A DNA stretch of 64,000 nucleotides from Arcuatula senhousia (lineage: Eukaryota; Mollusca; Bivalvia; Mytilida; Mytilidae): positions 5,518,001-5,582,000 of the forward strand of contig OZ020311.1 in the NCBI GenBank assembly GCA_963971305.1. Reading direction: 5' to 3'. Below, in pieces: positions 1 through 11,048 of this stretch (positions within the stretch are counted from its first letter, which is position 1; every line of letters starts with the position of its first letter). The notes below the pieces were generated by a model. That model was not told where the DNA came from, did no database searches, and saw only the letters and a program-made list of their open reading frames with translations. The translations under genes were made by a program, and so were the position numbers.

Positions 1-285
1 TATATTTATCCCAATGAACGTGCTTCAAGCACATCTGGTAGCTTTTCCATATCATACAATAAAAGCTCTTGGCATGTCATATGAATTTATTTATTTCTCC
101 TATGTAAATCTCCTACTCATGCAAAACATTAAATCAAGATCATATCAATTTATCCATGTAAAATTTAGCCATTTTCTAATTAAAGCAAGAGAACAGTTTT
201 AATAAGTCCCAATGCTTAGTACGAGGATACACCAGATGATTGTTTTGTACTCACTATGATGAAGAAGAGCTTATATTTATTTTAG

Positions 286-435
286 GGTATAATTGATGTT
301 CCAAAAGAAATCAGTAAGCTCAACAGTAAGAAGGAGAGACTATGTGGACAGTTACAGAAACTAAAGGATGCCGCAGGGAAGGAGGATTACAGTATAAAAG
401 TACCGGAGGAGGTCCGACAACAGAACTCACAGAAG
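286..435 (+). CDS. VARS1: Valyl-tRNA synthetase, penultimate coding exon (partial gene)
   Basis: This exon reads 50 codons in phase 0 between a tttattttag acceptor and an AAG|gtaatt donor. The peptide starts GIIDVPKEISKLNSKKERL and ends KVPEEVRQQNSQK. It matches the layout of the C-terminal tRNA-binding coiled coil of eukaryotic cytosolic ValRS: a 'G-hydrophobic-D-x-x-KE' start, a lysine-rich helix, then 'KVPxEVxxxxxxK'. ValRS charges tRNA-Val in the cytosol and binds the eEF1H complex. The catalytic domains would lie upstream, outside the window. The exon was found by reading the frame and splice sites. The family call rests on remembered family features, not an alignment. Confidence 0.8.
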
Positions 436-951
436 GTAATTTATAAATGGGGAATTGGAATAAGTATGAAGATGTAAAAGAAATATCAGTGTGAGAACTA
501 TCAGTGTAAGTAGCGCAAAAGCTAAAACTAAACATTTTGAAGATGCAAAAGCAATGTTAGTTAAGAAATAAAGTCTTGAATATGCACATAAGCTAAGATT
601 TATCGTAGATATGATGTTAATAAGCTTAGAATTATCTTTGTCAGATAAGCTATTCAAGGTATTACAGTTAAAGATTACAGTTATTTTTAATATGTATTTA
701 TCAAGCTAAGAAATTTAATAGTCGTGGTGCATTTAATCTTAGAGATGTCATGATGACATATGTTTATACTATAGAGTAATCTAAGTTAAGACCATGAAGA
801 CATGCTAGGAATTTGTTTCAGTCATATTAGAATTTTGCCATTAACTAACTTTCAGTGTTTGTTAAAAAGGTAATACTTCTCTGAAATATATAATTTGATT
901 ATAATTGTAGATTTTGTAGTAAATTCCTATATATTTATCCTTTTTTTTCAG

Positions 952-1020
952 ATGAGTGAGACTGAAATAGAAATAGAAAAGTTATCAAAAGCAATAGAAC
1001 AGCTTGGAATGATGGAATAA
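952..1020 (+). CDS. VARS1: Valyl-tRNA synthetase, last coding exon with stop codon
   Basis: A pyrimidine-rich acceptor (tttttttttcag) precedes 22 codons and a TAA stop at 1018-1020. The peptide MSETEIEIEKLSKAIEQLG continues the coiled coil in phase from the exon ending at 435. ValRS proteins end in the same way, with a short helix just before the stop. The 516-bp intron has a standard GT-AG pair. The gene ends here, about 13.5 kb before the zinc-finger gene on the same strand. Confidence 0.8.
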   Translation: MSETEIEIEKLSKAIEQLGMME

Positions 1021-1140
1021 TCATTGAACACTTGCCTGACAGTCCTTTAGTTCTGACTAATATCTTCAGCTTCTGCAATTAATGTAGTTCAAAGCAAATA
1101 CTTGATCATGAAAATCTCATCCTACTCAATAAAAGTTTTA
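1021..1140 (+). terminator. 3' UTR of VARS1-like gene with polyadenylation signal
   Basis: A canonical AATAAA lies at 1128-1133, about 110 nt after the stop codon, in AT-rich non-coding sequence. It is the first such signal after the stop and the likely 3' end signal. The actual cleavage site is not determined. Confidence 0.5.
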
Positions 1141-2520
1141 ATACTTTTATGCTGGAAGTGAAAAAACTTTTATATAATTGTGTTAAATATCAACGAGAAT
1201 CAATTCTGATGATAATATGATTACATGTAGTAAGGTTGTTTAGCTTGTTAAAACAGTTCACATACTGGGAGACATCCTCATTCATTACCCCTGGGTCATT
1301 TCATATGATTTTGCTAGTTTGCACGTGCTTGATCTGATCTTTAACTTCATAAAATTTTAATACAGAAACATGTTAAAATCCCAATTGAAAAATGAAATGC
1401 AACCAATCAGAAGGCTCGATATAAAACTATCAAAAATGAGAAATTCTATGTGTGATGAATGAGTAAGGGAGAGAAGAACACCTGGGTTTCGAAGGATGAC
1501 TGGGAAACAGAATAACTCAAAATCATCATTGTAGTTTTTTTTGGATTAATTATATTAAAGAACGTCAAACTATTTATCAAAAGCATTTACTAAATTTAAG
1601 TAATCATTACATTGCTGAAAGCAATTTTAAAAGTACTAAATTTATAGCTTTCTCCTTAAAATGTGATCAACAAATTATTATGTTCATGTTAATGAAGTTT
1701 TTCATTTAATGCATTGAATAATATTTGCTTCAGTATTAGGGCATCAAACTTGCTTACTTGAGAGACTTGCAATACTGTTTGTCTGATATATTGTACACAT
1801 TAACCTCTTAATAATTCCACAGCTTTATAGTATTAAAAGTGCTACCAGTCAATTTAATAAATTGCATTTGCAATGTATGTTTAAATTTTATCAAAAGAAA
1901 TTATTTAATTTATTACATTATTGTCCAAAATAAAGATATTTAAAATTATTCTTTTATTATTTATTGTATCTAATAAGTATGTTATGAAGTTAAACAAAAT
2001 TGATATGTGTATACCAGTAGTTCATGTAGTTTTTGGCTGGATTTCAAGAAGTGAAAATCTAGGTTTTAAAATGGTTAACATTGTGCTGGTTGGCAAAAAA
2101 ATTGTTTGTATCTGTTTTCTAATCAACTACTTATCACAGTTTCTGCATGAAAATATATTGTTGTTTAAATAAATCCTTCCCCATGTAAGCTGGGTCGCTC
2201 ACCACGAACCAATCAATATCATAATAAATTGAAAACTCGCTACCTTTGAATGAACTGTGCTATCAACCAAATCAAATTAGTGGTTGGACAATTTTAGATG
2301 GTAACTAACAACAGGTATATTATGACATGACATTAAATTAAAGTCGTAGTAAAATTTCTCACATGCTTAGGTATTTAAAAATTTGTCATTGTCAAACTTT
2401 CGATTGTTACAAAAATAGAGTGGGGAAGGTATTATTGCAACGATTTTATATCATTAAAATTATTTCATGTCTTGTCACTCACCTATTACCTAAAAAACAA
2501 AATCTTGCAATCACTAAACA
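1141..2520. other. AT-rich intergenic stretch, nothing recognised
   Basis: No coding frame with splice support, no RNA gene and no clear repeat structure were seen here. Short open frames, such as one near 1921-2172, have no recognisable domain and low-complexity AT-rich composition. Confidence 0.4.
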
Positions 2521-2534
2521 TCTCTGTTGTTGAC

Positions 2535-2700
2535 TTTTGACCCTACCATCAGAAGATGAAGGTTTGGTGCAATAAAAGCTGGTTTAACCCTGAAATGCCT
2601 GTACAAAGTGAAGACCATTGTGGTCTTCATCTTTCAGGTATGTCTTCTTTTGACCCTCCAAGCTCAGTATTTTGTTATTTACTTTTATTCTTCAAAAATC
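2535..2700 (+). repeat. Dispersed 'tail' repeat, copy 1 (same tail found 3' of RT remnants)
   Basis: The copy contains the block GGTTTGGTGCAATAAAA, then 'CTGGTTTAACCC', 'AATGCCTGTAC' and 'GACCATTG'. The same ordered blocks recur at 3249-3505 (-), 8200-8405 (+), 10640-10725 (-), 32270-32440 (+) and 51765-51860 (-). Two of those copies sit just downstream of reverse-transcriptase remnants. The flanks GATGAAG/CTTCATC are inverted, so the block can fold. It is probably the 3' end of a retroelement. Confidence 0.55.
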
Positions 2701-2986
2701 ATTTTTTCTCTTTTACAACAGGATGGATAGCTTTGAAACTTACCACACTCTTTTCTACATGATTGGGGTTCTCTTACCTAAGATGAGTGCCAATTAGACA
2801 ACTTAGCTTTAATGCTAAAATAGAACAAGAGGGTCTGACTAAAGTTTTGGTTTATAAATTTATATTAATTATGCATGTTGTTCATCATCCATTGTCATTA
2901 ACTTCACTTCTCTAAACCTGAAACAGCTAATTAGGTTGCCTTGGAATATTGTACACTGCATATCTAAAGTTTTACCAACCAATAAA

Positions 2987-3245
2987 GGGGCCTGTGTGGC
3001 TGAGTGGTCTAAGGCGCTGGTTTAAATACCTTACTATTGATCACTAGCCGATCCCTTCTCAGCGGGTGTTCGAGTCCCATTTGTATATAACAGAAAAGGG
3101 ACTTCCCCAACTGTATGTGATAAGGTTTGTCAGTTACTTGCCCAAGGTCTGTGGTTTCCTCTGTGTACTACGGTTTCCTCCACCATTAAAACTGCCCTAC
3201 ATGACCCAGGTGCATAGATAACACACACACCAGCCAATAAAGCAG
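2987..3245 (+). repeat. tRNA-derived SINE
   Basis: An A-box-like TGGCTGAGTGG (2997-3007) and a B-box-like GTTCGAGTCC (3068-3077) are spaced as in an internal Pol III promoter. A non-tRNA body of about 160 bp follows. The head resembles a leucine-type tRNA (GGTCTAAGGCGCTGG), but the anticodon arm is disrupted and there is no closing acceptor stem. This makes it a SINE and not a tRNA gene. It abuts the tail repeat at 3249. Confidence 0.6.
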
Positions 3246-3248
3246 CCA

Positions 3249-3505
3249 CTGCTTAATAAATTAATAACAAAACTGCTGAACTGGGGTTATCAATCTCCCA
3301 TATCCAAGAAGAAAAGACAAAACAAGTCAAAGATAAACCAGAGAAATTGAAGATCACAATGGTCCTGACTTGGTAAAGTAACTTAAAAAGAAATGGTTGG
3401 TTAAACCAGGTTTTATCCCTTTTCTGTTGGCATATTATAGTCTGGTAACACAAAACACAGAATGGTCGTGAGACATTACAGGAATAAGCAGATGATCATC
3501 TCAGT
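3249..3505 (-). repeat. Dispersed 'tail' repeat, copy 2
   Basis: Read on the - strand it shows AAAACCTGGTTTAACC, then 'CCAAGTCAGGACCATTGTGA' and a 'GTTTTGTTATTA' end. These are the same blocks, in the same order, as the copy at 8200-8405. The open frame on this strand is incidental. Confidence 0.55.
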
Positions 3506-3879
3506 ACAACAAACTGCTAAAAAACTAATTGAAACAATCACAAACCATTTCTTCTGAAAAAAATTGAATTAAGCTAAAACAGAGCAATGAGGTAAGATAC
3601 AGTTTCAGGATCAAAAAATAAAAATGTATAAGAGAAAGAGATGATTCTAAACAAACATCTGATTTCATCAGTAATGAAACCTCTTTATGTTGACTCGTCA
3701 GAGTAATTCCTTTTAGGGACCAGAATTGTTGCATACTTAGTATAAAGGTAAGAATTAAAAAAAACTTAAAAGATTCACGTTTTTACCTTGAACATGCTTT
3801 AGGATACCAGGAGCCTGAATTTCTTTAATAAAACTATTAATCCTTCAATAAAATGGACTAAAGGTCTTAAACAATACAT

Positions 3880-4680
3880 TGGTAGAGCTTAATGAGGAAA
3901 CAATCTACAATATTTTCAGTCTATATTGCAAAGACAAAAAACAACTTACTTCTATGAGTGCTTACAGTTCTAACCTTGTAAAGCTTTACAAGCAGAACAT
4001 AGTTTTCTATTCATTTTATTAGCCAAAAATATGATTTTTTACCTTCTAATAATGGATATTACCCCTTAAAGACGACTTCTACCCAATGGACTAATCTGTA
4101 GAGCTCGCGCTGAACTTTTGAGTTTTCTTTTTGTTTGCTTTTTCCATCTTCAGTAGTTGACCTTTTATTGGCCTTAACACCTTAAAATGGCCATCTGATA
4201 AATTTTACTCTATTTATACTTTGGTAGAGCTTCCCAAGCTGAACATTAAAGCAAGGACAAGTTTTTTCTCTGCAAAAGTTTTCAGTATATAAGGCAAGAA
4301 CATGAAAAATGTGACTTCTGACCTAAAAAGGGCCACTTTGACTAGGTGAAGACTTCCGTAGAGCTTTTGATCTTAAAGAGCCTATTATCCAACAGTTTTG
4401 CTCTCTATCTGTAACCGGTATATGTTAAATTTCATTTATAGGGCTTCAAATGTGATTCTACCCTGCCAATGTTATATTTTTAGCAACTGTGGTCGTGTTC
4501 ATTCTGTCAAATCATAAATTCCAAACGTTTGTTTGAAAAGGACATCCTAAACAACAACCATACCAAGTTTTGTTGCATTTGGACAAGCGGTTTGTGATGA
4601 GAAGAGTTTTCTAATGTACAGACGGATGACAGACGACGGCAATAGCTCGATCACGTTGCCTTTTGGCTAGGCATTTTAAT
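3880..4680 (+). mobile_element. Old copy of minisatellite-core element, family A
   Basis: Diverged core units are visible ('TAGAGCTTCCCAAGCTGAAC', 'AAAGCAAG', 'TTTTCTCTGCAAAAGTTTTC'). These match the family A core at 50000 and 60000. The right end carries 'GACAGACGACGGCAATAGCTC', a degenerate version of the family A 3' end (microsatellite, then GGCAATAGCTCAC). The 5' end is not identifiable, so the element is probably truncated and old. Confidence 0.5.
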
Positions 4681-5318
4681 AAAGATGATAGGAAAACTTC
4701 TTTCCCAAATTATTAATGTTTAGCTTTGTAACTTATGAACCTTTTTATAAGCGATAGATGAAGTGGAGTAAGTTTTTGCAGTGAATAAATCATGTATCCT
4801 AAATAGACTTTTTTTACCCTCTCCTCATATTTTAGAAAATTTGATTGGAATCAAACCGATCTTTTGGGGAATATAAAAATATGGGATATTCATATCATAT
4901 ACATGTATATTTATTTTATTCATGGGATACGGGATATTTGAGGCAAAACCTATTGGCATGTGGGATTTAAGTTTATTTTATTTACAAGGATGAAGGATTA
5001 ATTGGGAAAAAATCTTTGGATATAGGGTATTTGATGAAAAATTTATGGTGATACGGGATATTGGTATCCCTCCCCAAACTAGCCCTAAAACCAAAAAGTG
5101 ACTACTCAAAAGTTCATCTGGTTTCAGAGCATTTGTGCAGGGGAAATCATGCAATTTTCTCCAAACTTTATATCTACTAAAGAGATGGTTCAACTAAACA
5201 CTTCTTTTGGCAATTTGTTTTTCTCGGAAAATTAAAGTTTGCCAACCTGGAATACGGGTTTTTACCAGTATATCTGCATGGATGAATATGAAAACAATTT
5301 GAATAATTGAATTTAAAG

Positions 5319-6023
5319 CTTTAATATGGAAGCCCATTAGTGCCAAATAAGACTGAAACATTTTTATTTACCAGGAGACCACCACTTAATAAATGGCGAC
5401 CGCCAGTTAATTATTTGGCGGCCACGACTTATTATCTAGCGGCCGTCATTTATTATATGGCAACCGCCAGTTAACGCCACATAATTTATCTGGCGGCAGC
5501 CATATAATTTATATGGCGGTCGCCACTTAATTTATCTGGTGTCCGCCACATAATTATCTGGTGACCACCACTTATTATATGGCGGCCGCCACTTATTATT
5601 TGGCAGCCGCTACTTAATATATCTGGCGGCCGCCACATAATTTATCTCGCGACCGCCATTTAATTAAGTGGCGGTCGCCATATAATAAGTGGCGGTCGCC
5701 AGATAAATTAAGTGGCGGCCGCCAGATAAATTATGTAGTGGCAGCCAAATAATAAGTTGCGGCCGCCATATTATAAGTGGCGGTCGCCATATAATAAATG
5801 GCGCCCGCTTGATAATTAAGTGGCGACCGCCATATAAATTATATGGCTGCCGCCAGATTATTTATGTGGCGGTCGCCATATAATAAGTGGCGGCCGCTAG
5901 ATAGTAAGTAGCGGCCGCCAAATAATTACTAGTATCTGGCGGCCGCCGTTTATTAAGTGGTGGTCTCCTGATAAATAAAAATGTTTCAGTCTTATTTGGC
6001 ACTAATGGGCTTCCATACTTTAA
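5319..6023. mobile_element. Long foldback transposon-like element, copy 1, with 6-bp TSD
   Basis: The element spans 5325-6017 and begins TATGGAAGCCCATTAGTGCC. It ends with the exact inverted form. It is flanked by CTTTAA on both sides (5319-5324 and 6018-6023). The two arms remain complementary for most of their length, about 340 bp each. The interior is a run of GC palindromes of the GGCGGCCGCC type separated by AT spacers such as ACTTAATTA. There is no coding capacity, so it would be a non-autonomous DNA element. The superfamily is unknown; 6-bp TSDs with TA termini could fit IS3EU- or Dada-like transposons (inference). Confidence 0.8.
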
Positions 6024-6128
6024 CTTTATTTGAAGTTTTTTTTTTAATTTGTCCAGTTTATCTCTCAATTATCAAAAGTTGAATAGGAAAGCTTCAAAGC
6101 GTCAATATTAAGATTCCCAATCTATAGT

Positions 6129-6664
6129 CTATTATATGGAAGCCCATCAGTGCCAAATAAGGCTGAAACATTTTTATTTATCAGGAGTCCGCCACTTAAT
6201 AAGTGGCGACCGCCAGTAAATTATTTGGCAGCCGCGACTTACTATCTAGCGGCTGCCTCTTATTTTATGGCAACCGGCACTGGCGGCCGCGGCCGCCACT
6301 TATTATTTTGCGGCCGCTACATAATTTATCTGGCGGCCGCCATATAATAAGTGGCGGACGCCAGATAAATAATGTAGCGGCCGCCAAATAATAAGTGGCG
6401 GCCGCCATATAACTATAAGTATGTGGCGGTCGCCATATAATAAATGGCGCCCGCTTGATAATTAAGTGGCGACCGCCATATAAATTATATGGCTGCCGCC
6501 AGATTATTTATGTGGCGGCCGCCAGTTAATAAGTGGCGGCCGCTAGATAGTAAGTCGCGGCCGCCAGATAATTATCTTGTGGCCGCCATTTATTAAGTGG
6601 CGGTCTCCTAATAAATAAAAAATGTATCAGTCTTATTTGGCACTAATGGGCTTCCATACTATTA
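6129..6664. mobile_element. Long foldback transposon-like element, copy 2, with different 6-bp TSD
   Basis: It spans 6135-6658 with the same terminal inverted repeat (TATGGAAGCCCATCAGTGCC at the left). It is flanked by CTATTA at 6129-6134 and again at 6659-6664. It is shorter than copy 1 (524 against 693 bp) because there are fewer internal GGCGGCCGCC units. The different duplicated target shows that it inserted independently, only about 110 bp from copy 1. Confidence 0.8.
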
Positions 6665-7240
6665 CCCTATTACCCTAAAATCCTTAAGGTGACGTTAACA
6701 ATTAAACTATCAAAATGCTTGACTTTTTACTCTAACTCATGCCGAAGGCAGCGTTTTTAAATACAATTCTCTCTGAAATACAAAAAACAAAGACCCCCCC
6801 CCCACTCCAACATACAAAAAGGGTTTCATCAGCAACTACAAGTACAGTAATGGCATTATTTTAATATCTAGTATATACTGCAGTATCATCATTGGGTCTC
6901 AATATATACCGTAGGACTAGATTTTTTAGACCTGTCACTTATTTACTTCATGTTTAACGAAATTTTGGCATATTTTTACTTTGACAGCCCTTGACGTTGC
7001 AGAAAATATAAAATCATGCAGTTCTAAAGAGTGTGTAAAGGGATTGATAATTTTAGATGATCAAATCAGATCCATTAAAATCTATCATCAATAGTGAAAT
7101 ATACTGAACATGCAGTAAAAAAATCATTTTCATTTTGGGTGGCTCTATGAATTGATATGTTTACAAATTATCTTAATTTGTCCGCATTTTGCAGGTATCC
7201 ATTCAAAAACATCTATGGTAATTTTTGTCACAGTGCCCAG

Positions 7241-7275
7241 TTTTTGTCTCGCCTGCGACGAATAGTTGCGGTATA
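7241..7275 (-). repeat. Short fragment of family B element end
   Basis: TTTTTGTCTCGCCTGCGAC followed by an inverted GTTGCGG matches the hairpin end of the family B element at 21899. Only about 35 bp are present. Confidence 0.4.
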
Positions 7276-7373
7276 ATCAACTTTATACACTACCTTGCCA
7301 CACGAAAAACTAAAATGTCGCCTGAAAAAAACTTCTCGAAAAAGCCTTTTCAAACTCAAGGAATTTTGTTGTT

Positions 7374-8125
7374 TTGGGTTATAATTCTACATTCTTTTCC
7401 AAAACATCTTTCAAAGATAAAATTTGTTACACACTGGAACAAGTTTGTAGTATGCTTGATTTCCTCATTGACAACATATTTGTCACCTTCGGAGGAAAGA
7501 TTTTTCAACAACAAATCGGCATTCCAATGGGCACAAACTGTGCTCCAGTCCTCTCCTCGCCGATTTGTTTTTATACTCTTACGAGACTGAATTTCTTCAG
7601 GGACTCGTAAGGAACAAGAAGATGAAAGAGGCAAGGTCATTTAATCTTACATTCAGATATATTGATGATGTCCTTTCTGTCAATAACACTTCATTTGTTA
7701 GTTGGATTCCTTCAATATATCCTCCGTAATTGGAGATTAAAGAGACCACCGAATCTAATTGCTTCACGTCTTTCTTGGATTTGCACCTCGAATTTGACCT
7801 AGGTGGTCATCTCAGTACAAAAATTTACGATAAACGAGACGATTTTAATTTTCAAATTATTAATTTTCCTAATCTACAGAGCAATATACCTACTTCTCCT
7901 GCATACGGTGTTTATATTTCTCAACTTATTCGATATGCCAGAGCTTGCACACATTTCACAGATTTTTTGATCAGACACCGGTTTCTTCGTGACCGACTTT
8001 TGAAGCAGGGCTATAAGAAAATACGTCTCATACGATCACTAAAAAAATTCTTTCTTCGTTATCAGCCACTAGTAGAAAAGTTCAAAATTGAGTTAAAAGA
8101 TATGATAGTTAATTGTTTTAATTAG
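7374..8125 (+). pseudogene. Reverse transcriptase remnant (Penelope-like or related), frameshifted
   Basis: The RT core motifs are present in order: IGIPMGTNCAP (motif B region), then YIDD (catalytic, near 7658-7669), then KIYDKRDDF and the PAYGVYISQLIRYAR block. The frame breaks near 7550, where five extra bases interrupt the sequence after the MGTNCAP motif, and at an in-frame TAA near 7727. The N-terminal half is missing. The intact homologue on the - strand at 11049-12095 shares these motifs. The family assignment is tentative. Confidence 0.75.
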
Positions 8126-8199
8126 TGTTTGACTGGTCTGCTGTCCTGAGATGATCACCTCAATATCCCTATTGTGTCTCACAACTATGTTGTGTTCTA

Positions 8200-8405
8200 T
8201 GGTCATTACCGGATCCTAAGATCGCAATGGAAGAGGGAGGTTTGGCGCCATAAAACCTGGTTTAACCCACCATTTCGTTTGAAATGCCTGTACCAAGTCA
8301 GGACCATTGCGATCCACCAGTTCTCCGGTATGACTGATTCGTTTTTGTCATTTTCTCTGGACTATGAGATTGATCATTCAAGTTCGGTAGTTTTGTTATT
8401 ACCTT
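8200..8405 (+). repeat. Dispersed 'tail' repeat, copy 3, directly 3' of the RT remnant
   Basis: Inverted GATCGCAATGG / CCATTGCGATC bracket the block GGCGCCATAAAACCTGG. The copy ends near GTTTTGTTATTA. Its position about 80 bp after the RT remnant's stop suggests that it is the 3' end of that element. Confidence 0.6.
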
Positions 8406-9050
8406 TATTGAAGATATCTTCAAATAAATTGAAGATATCTTCAATTCAATTGTACCTATCTTCAAATAATTAAAGATATCTTCATATCAATTGAACCTAT
8501 CTTCAAATGAATTACACCTAGGTGCAATTTAATTGCACCTAGGTATTATTCAATTGTACCTATCTTCAATTGAATTGAAGAAATCTTTAATTCACTTGAA
8601 GATAGGTCTAATTACAACATCTCCATAATTCATTTGGAGATATCTCCAATTCATTTGAAGATATCTTCAATTCATTTGAAGATATCTTCAATTCATTTGA
8701 AGATATCTTCAATTCAATTACACCTATCTTCAATTGAATTATACCTATCTTCAATTCAATTATAGATATAGAGACAATTGAATTGAAGATAGGTTTAATT
8801 CGATTGAAGATAGGTTCAATTCAATTTTGAAGATAGGTTTAATTGAATTGAAGATAGGTACAATTGAATTGAAGATATCTTTAATTGTGCTGAATTGTAC
8901 CTAGGTACAATTGAATTGAAGATAGGTATAATTGAATTGAAGATATCTATAATTGAATTGAAGATAGGTATAATTCAATTGAAGATAGGTATAATTCAAT
9001 TGAACATATCTTCAATTATTTGAAGATAGGTACAATTAATTGAATATATG
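8405..9050. repeat. Palindromic satellite arranged as a large inverted repeat
   Basis: About 30 short units combine 'TTCAATTGAATTGAA' with 'GATATC' or 'GATAGG'. In the left half (to about 8765) units read ACCTATCTTCAATTGAATT. In the right half they read AATTGAATTGAAGATAGGT. Each unit is itself nearly palindromic and the halves are mutually inverted, so the array can fold at two scales. The sequence is very AT-rich and non-coding. Confidence 0.75.
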
Positions 9051-10385
9051 TTAATTTGGCGTTCCATATAAATGAGATATTACATATTATTAATTCTAGC
9101 TTTTTGCTTTAGCAATCAATCTTAATTGTCATATAAACAATTTTACAAGCTTATGGCTTTAGTCAAATAAAAATATAAGTTTTCCAGAGGAGCTAAATTA
9201 ATATAGGTTGTACGTGTCCGTCTGTCGGTTCCAATATATCATTTTCAAGTTACGAGGATAGTAAGGAAGTGGAGTTCCTCGTAACTTTTTTGAGAAAGTA
9301 CAGGGGGTCAAGACCAATATTGCCAAAAAGATACACGAAAAAGCAAATTAAAAGTGAATTTATAAGAAAAGGGAGCGTACCAATTAACCTCACGGTCCCC
9401 TCTTGATAAACATAATTATTGAGTTATTCTGTTTGCATAAATAAAATAAAAAAAGATATAAGTATAACAATGAAAAATAATATTCTATTGTGTATAAATC
9501 TTTTTTTGGAGGTATATACTTGAATTCCCCCTTTTCTAAAGTATAATCCGGAGACCAAAAATCCCGAATTTGGTCCTGCATTAATGTAATATTAATACTT
9601 CCGGGAAAAGCTTTCCAGGTACAAAAATGGGCACAAAAGAAACAACAATTTATTTACTGTGATCAGCAAACTTTTCATATATCGTGAGTTATTGTAGTTG
9701 TTTATACCTTAAAAAATCTATATTTTATCTATTGTATGTCAAGAGGACCGACGTTTGCTCGAAAATGTCGAGCCAAAATTATGTAGGGCAACAGGTCGGC
9801 CATTTTTGAGTCGTTGCCCGACCTCAATATTTGCAATTCATCACATCTTTATTAGGAAGATTTCTCTTGTTTTCTCTTTATTTTGTGGTTTTAATATCAT
9901 TAATAAGATCAAATTTATGTAGTTAATAAAACCTTGGCCCCTATTGCTCCAAGGAGCTGGGTTTTATACATTTTCAAATCCATTTCCTGGTTTGATTTTT
10001 TTGAATAATGTGAAGACAAACCACAATATTTAATTGTGCTGATGAAGAAATTAATTCAGTCAGTTTGCCTTTGGCCCAAATGAGCTGTAGGGGCAATTTT
10101 CTCAGTAAACCATGGTTACATGGTTTAAATGATTTTGATTGAGATTTCTTAGCCCCTCCCTGTTTTACAAAAATGTACAAGAATACTTTTACCATTGCCA
10201 TCATTGGTATTCTTTGTCCATTAAAGTCCTTATAATTTTAATAGGGAGACTGTGGTAGATCCAGAAATTTCGAAAGGGGGGGGGGCAATGACATGCAAAG
10301 GGGGTCACTTTGGTCATGCTTCAATGATTTTCTACAGATTTGTACATCCAACCAAATTTTTCCCCTCTGATACAACAAAGGTGGC
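9051..10385. other. Intergenic stretch, no gene recognised
   Basis: The stretch is AT-rich with scattered short open frames and a G-run near 10276. No splice-supported exon, RNA gene or clear element was found. Confidence 0.4.
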
Positions 10386-10389
10386 TATA

Positions 10390-10580
10390 GTATAGAAGAA
10401 AATGAGATGTGGAATAAGTGTACGCGACACAACCTACATTATAAACGTATATTTTAAATATCCACAATGGAAAACAGCCAGCAGCCTTCAATGTGACCAG
10501 CGGTCGCTGCTCGCTGTTTTTCAATTGGCCCCTGGATTGAAAATAAAATACATAAGATTCAAGCCCAATCCCAAAGTGCA
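10390..10580 (+). repeat. Dispersed repeat J, copy 1
   Basis: The copy contains 'GGAATAAGTGTACGCGACAC', 'CACAATGGAAAACAGCCAGC' and 'ATACATAAGATTCAA'. The same ordered motifs recur at 44380-44530, 46905-47045 (-) and 57288-57448. The class is unknown. Confidence 0.5.
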
Positions 10581-10639
10581 TTGAAAGACCTTCTTCTTGA
10601 CAAAAAACAATTAACAAAAATTCGACTAAATACAAACAT

Positions 10640-10725
10640 AAGCTTTGATAAAGATTCCTGGCTTAGGACAGGCACATTAAAATGTGGCGGGGTTAAACTA
10701 GTTTTTTGGCGCCAACCTTCCCCCT
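10640..10725 (-). repeat. Dispersed 'tail' repeat, copy 4, 3' of the second RT element
   Basis: On the - strand it reads GGTTGGCGCC, then 'ACTAGTTTAACCCCGCCAC', then 'TGCCTGTCCTAAGCCAGGA'. These are the same blocks as at 8245-8310. It lies about 320 bp downstream of the stop of the RT frame at 11049-12095, on the same strand. Confidence 0.55.
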
Positions 10726-11048
10726 AATGATAATCAATAACAAAGCACAAACTAACACACAGTAAAAATCAAATCGATAGAAGTTCAATTCAACAAGAGA
10801 GTATCAGAGACAAAAGGACAACAGTTAATGAACGGGACGTAAAGATACTCTCTTGAGAACACTCGAAGTTACTGACAGCTAGCTAAGAAGCATCCATCGA
10901 CTGATGTAAAAAAATCAAGTATGTCGATTTTAAATCCGACACAACACGTCAAACACTTGATTTGATGATGCATCATCACACAAAACCGACACACTTGACC
11001 GCTGTAATGCTCAAAAATGACATAAGTATAAAAAGTATAAAAAGGCAA

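Noticed and set aside
2987..3080. tRNA gene candidate
   Set aside because: A and B boxes are present but the anticodon arm and acceptor stem do not pair, so it was called a tRNA-derived SINE.
5862..6391. Short open frames with LAAATYY-type repeats
   Set aside because: They read through the GGCGGCCGCC palindromes of the foldback elements on both strands and do not extend beyond them.
7225..7590. 121-codon + strand frame overlapping the RT remnant
   Set aside because: It is in a different frame from the RT motifs. The MGTNCAP and YIDD motifs show the real frame.
9771..9830. Possible short hairpin near CGAAAATGTCGAGCC
   Set aside because: The pairing is weak, with no supporting repeat or conserved motif, and too little to call.
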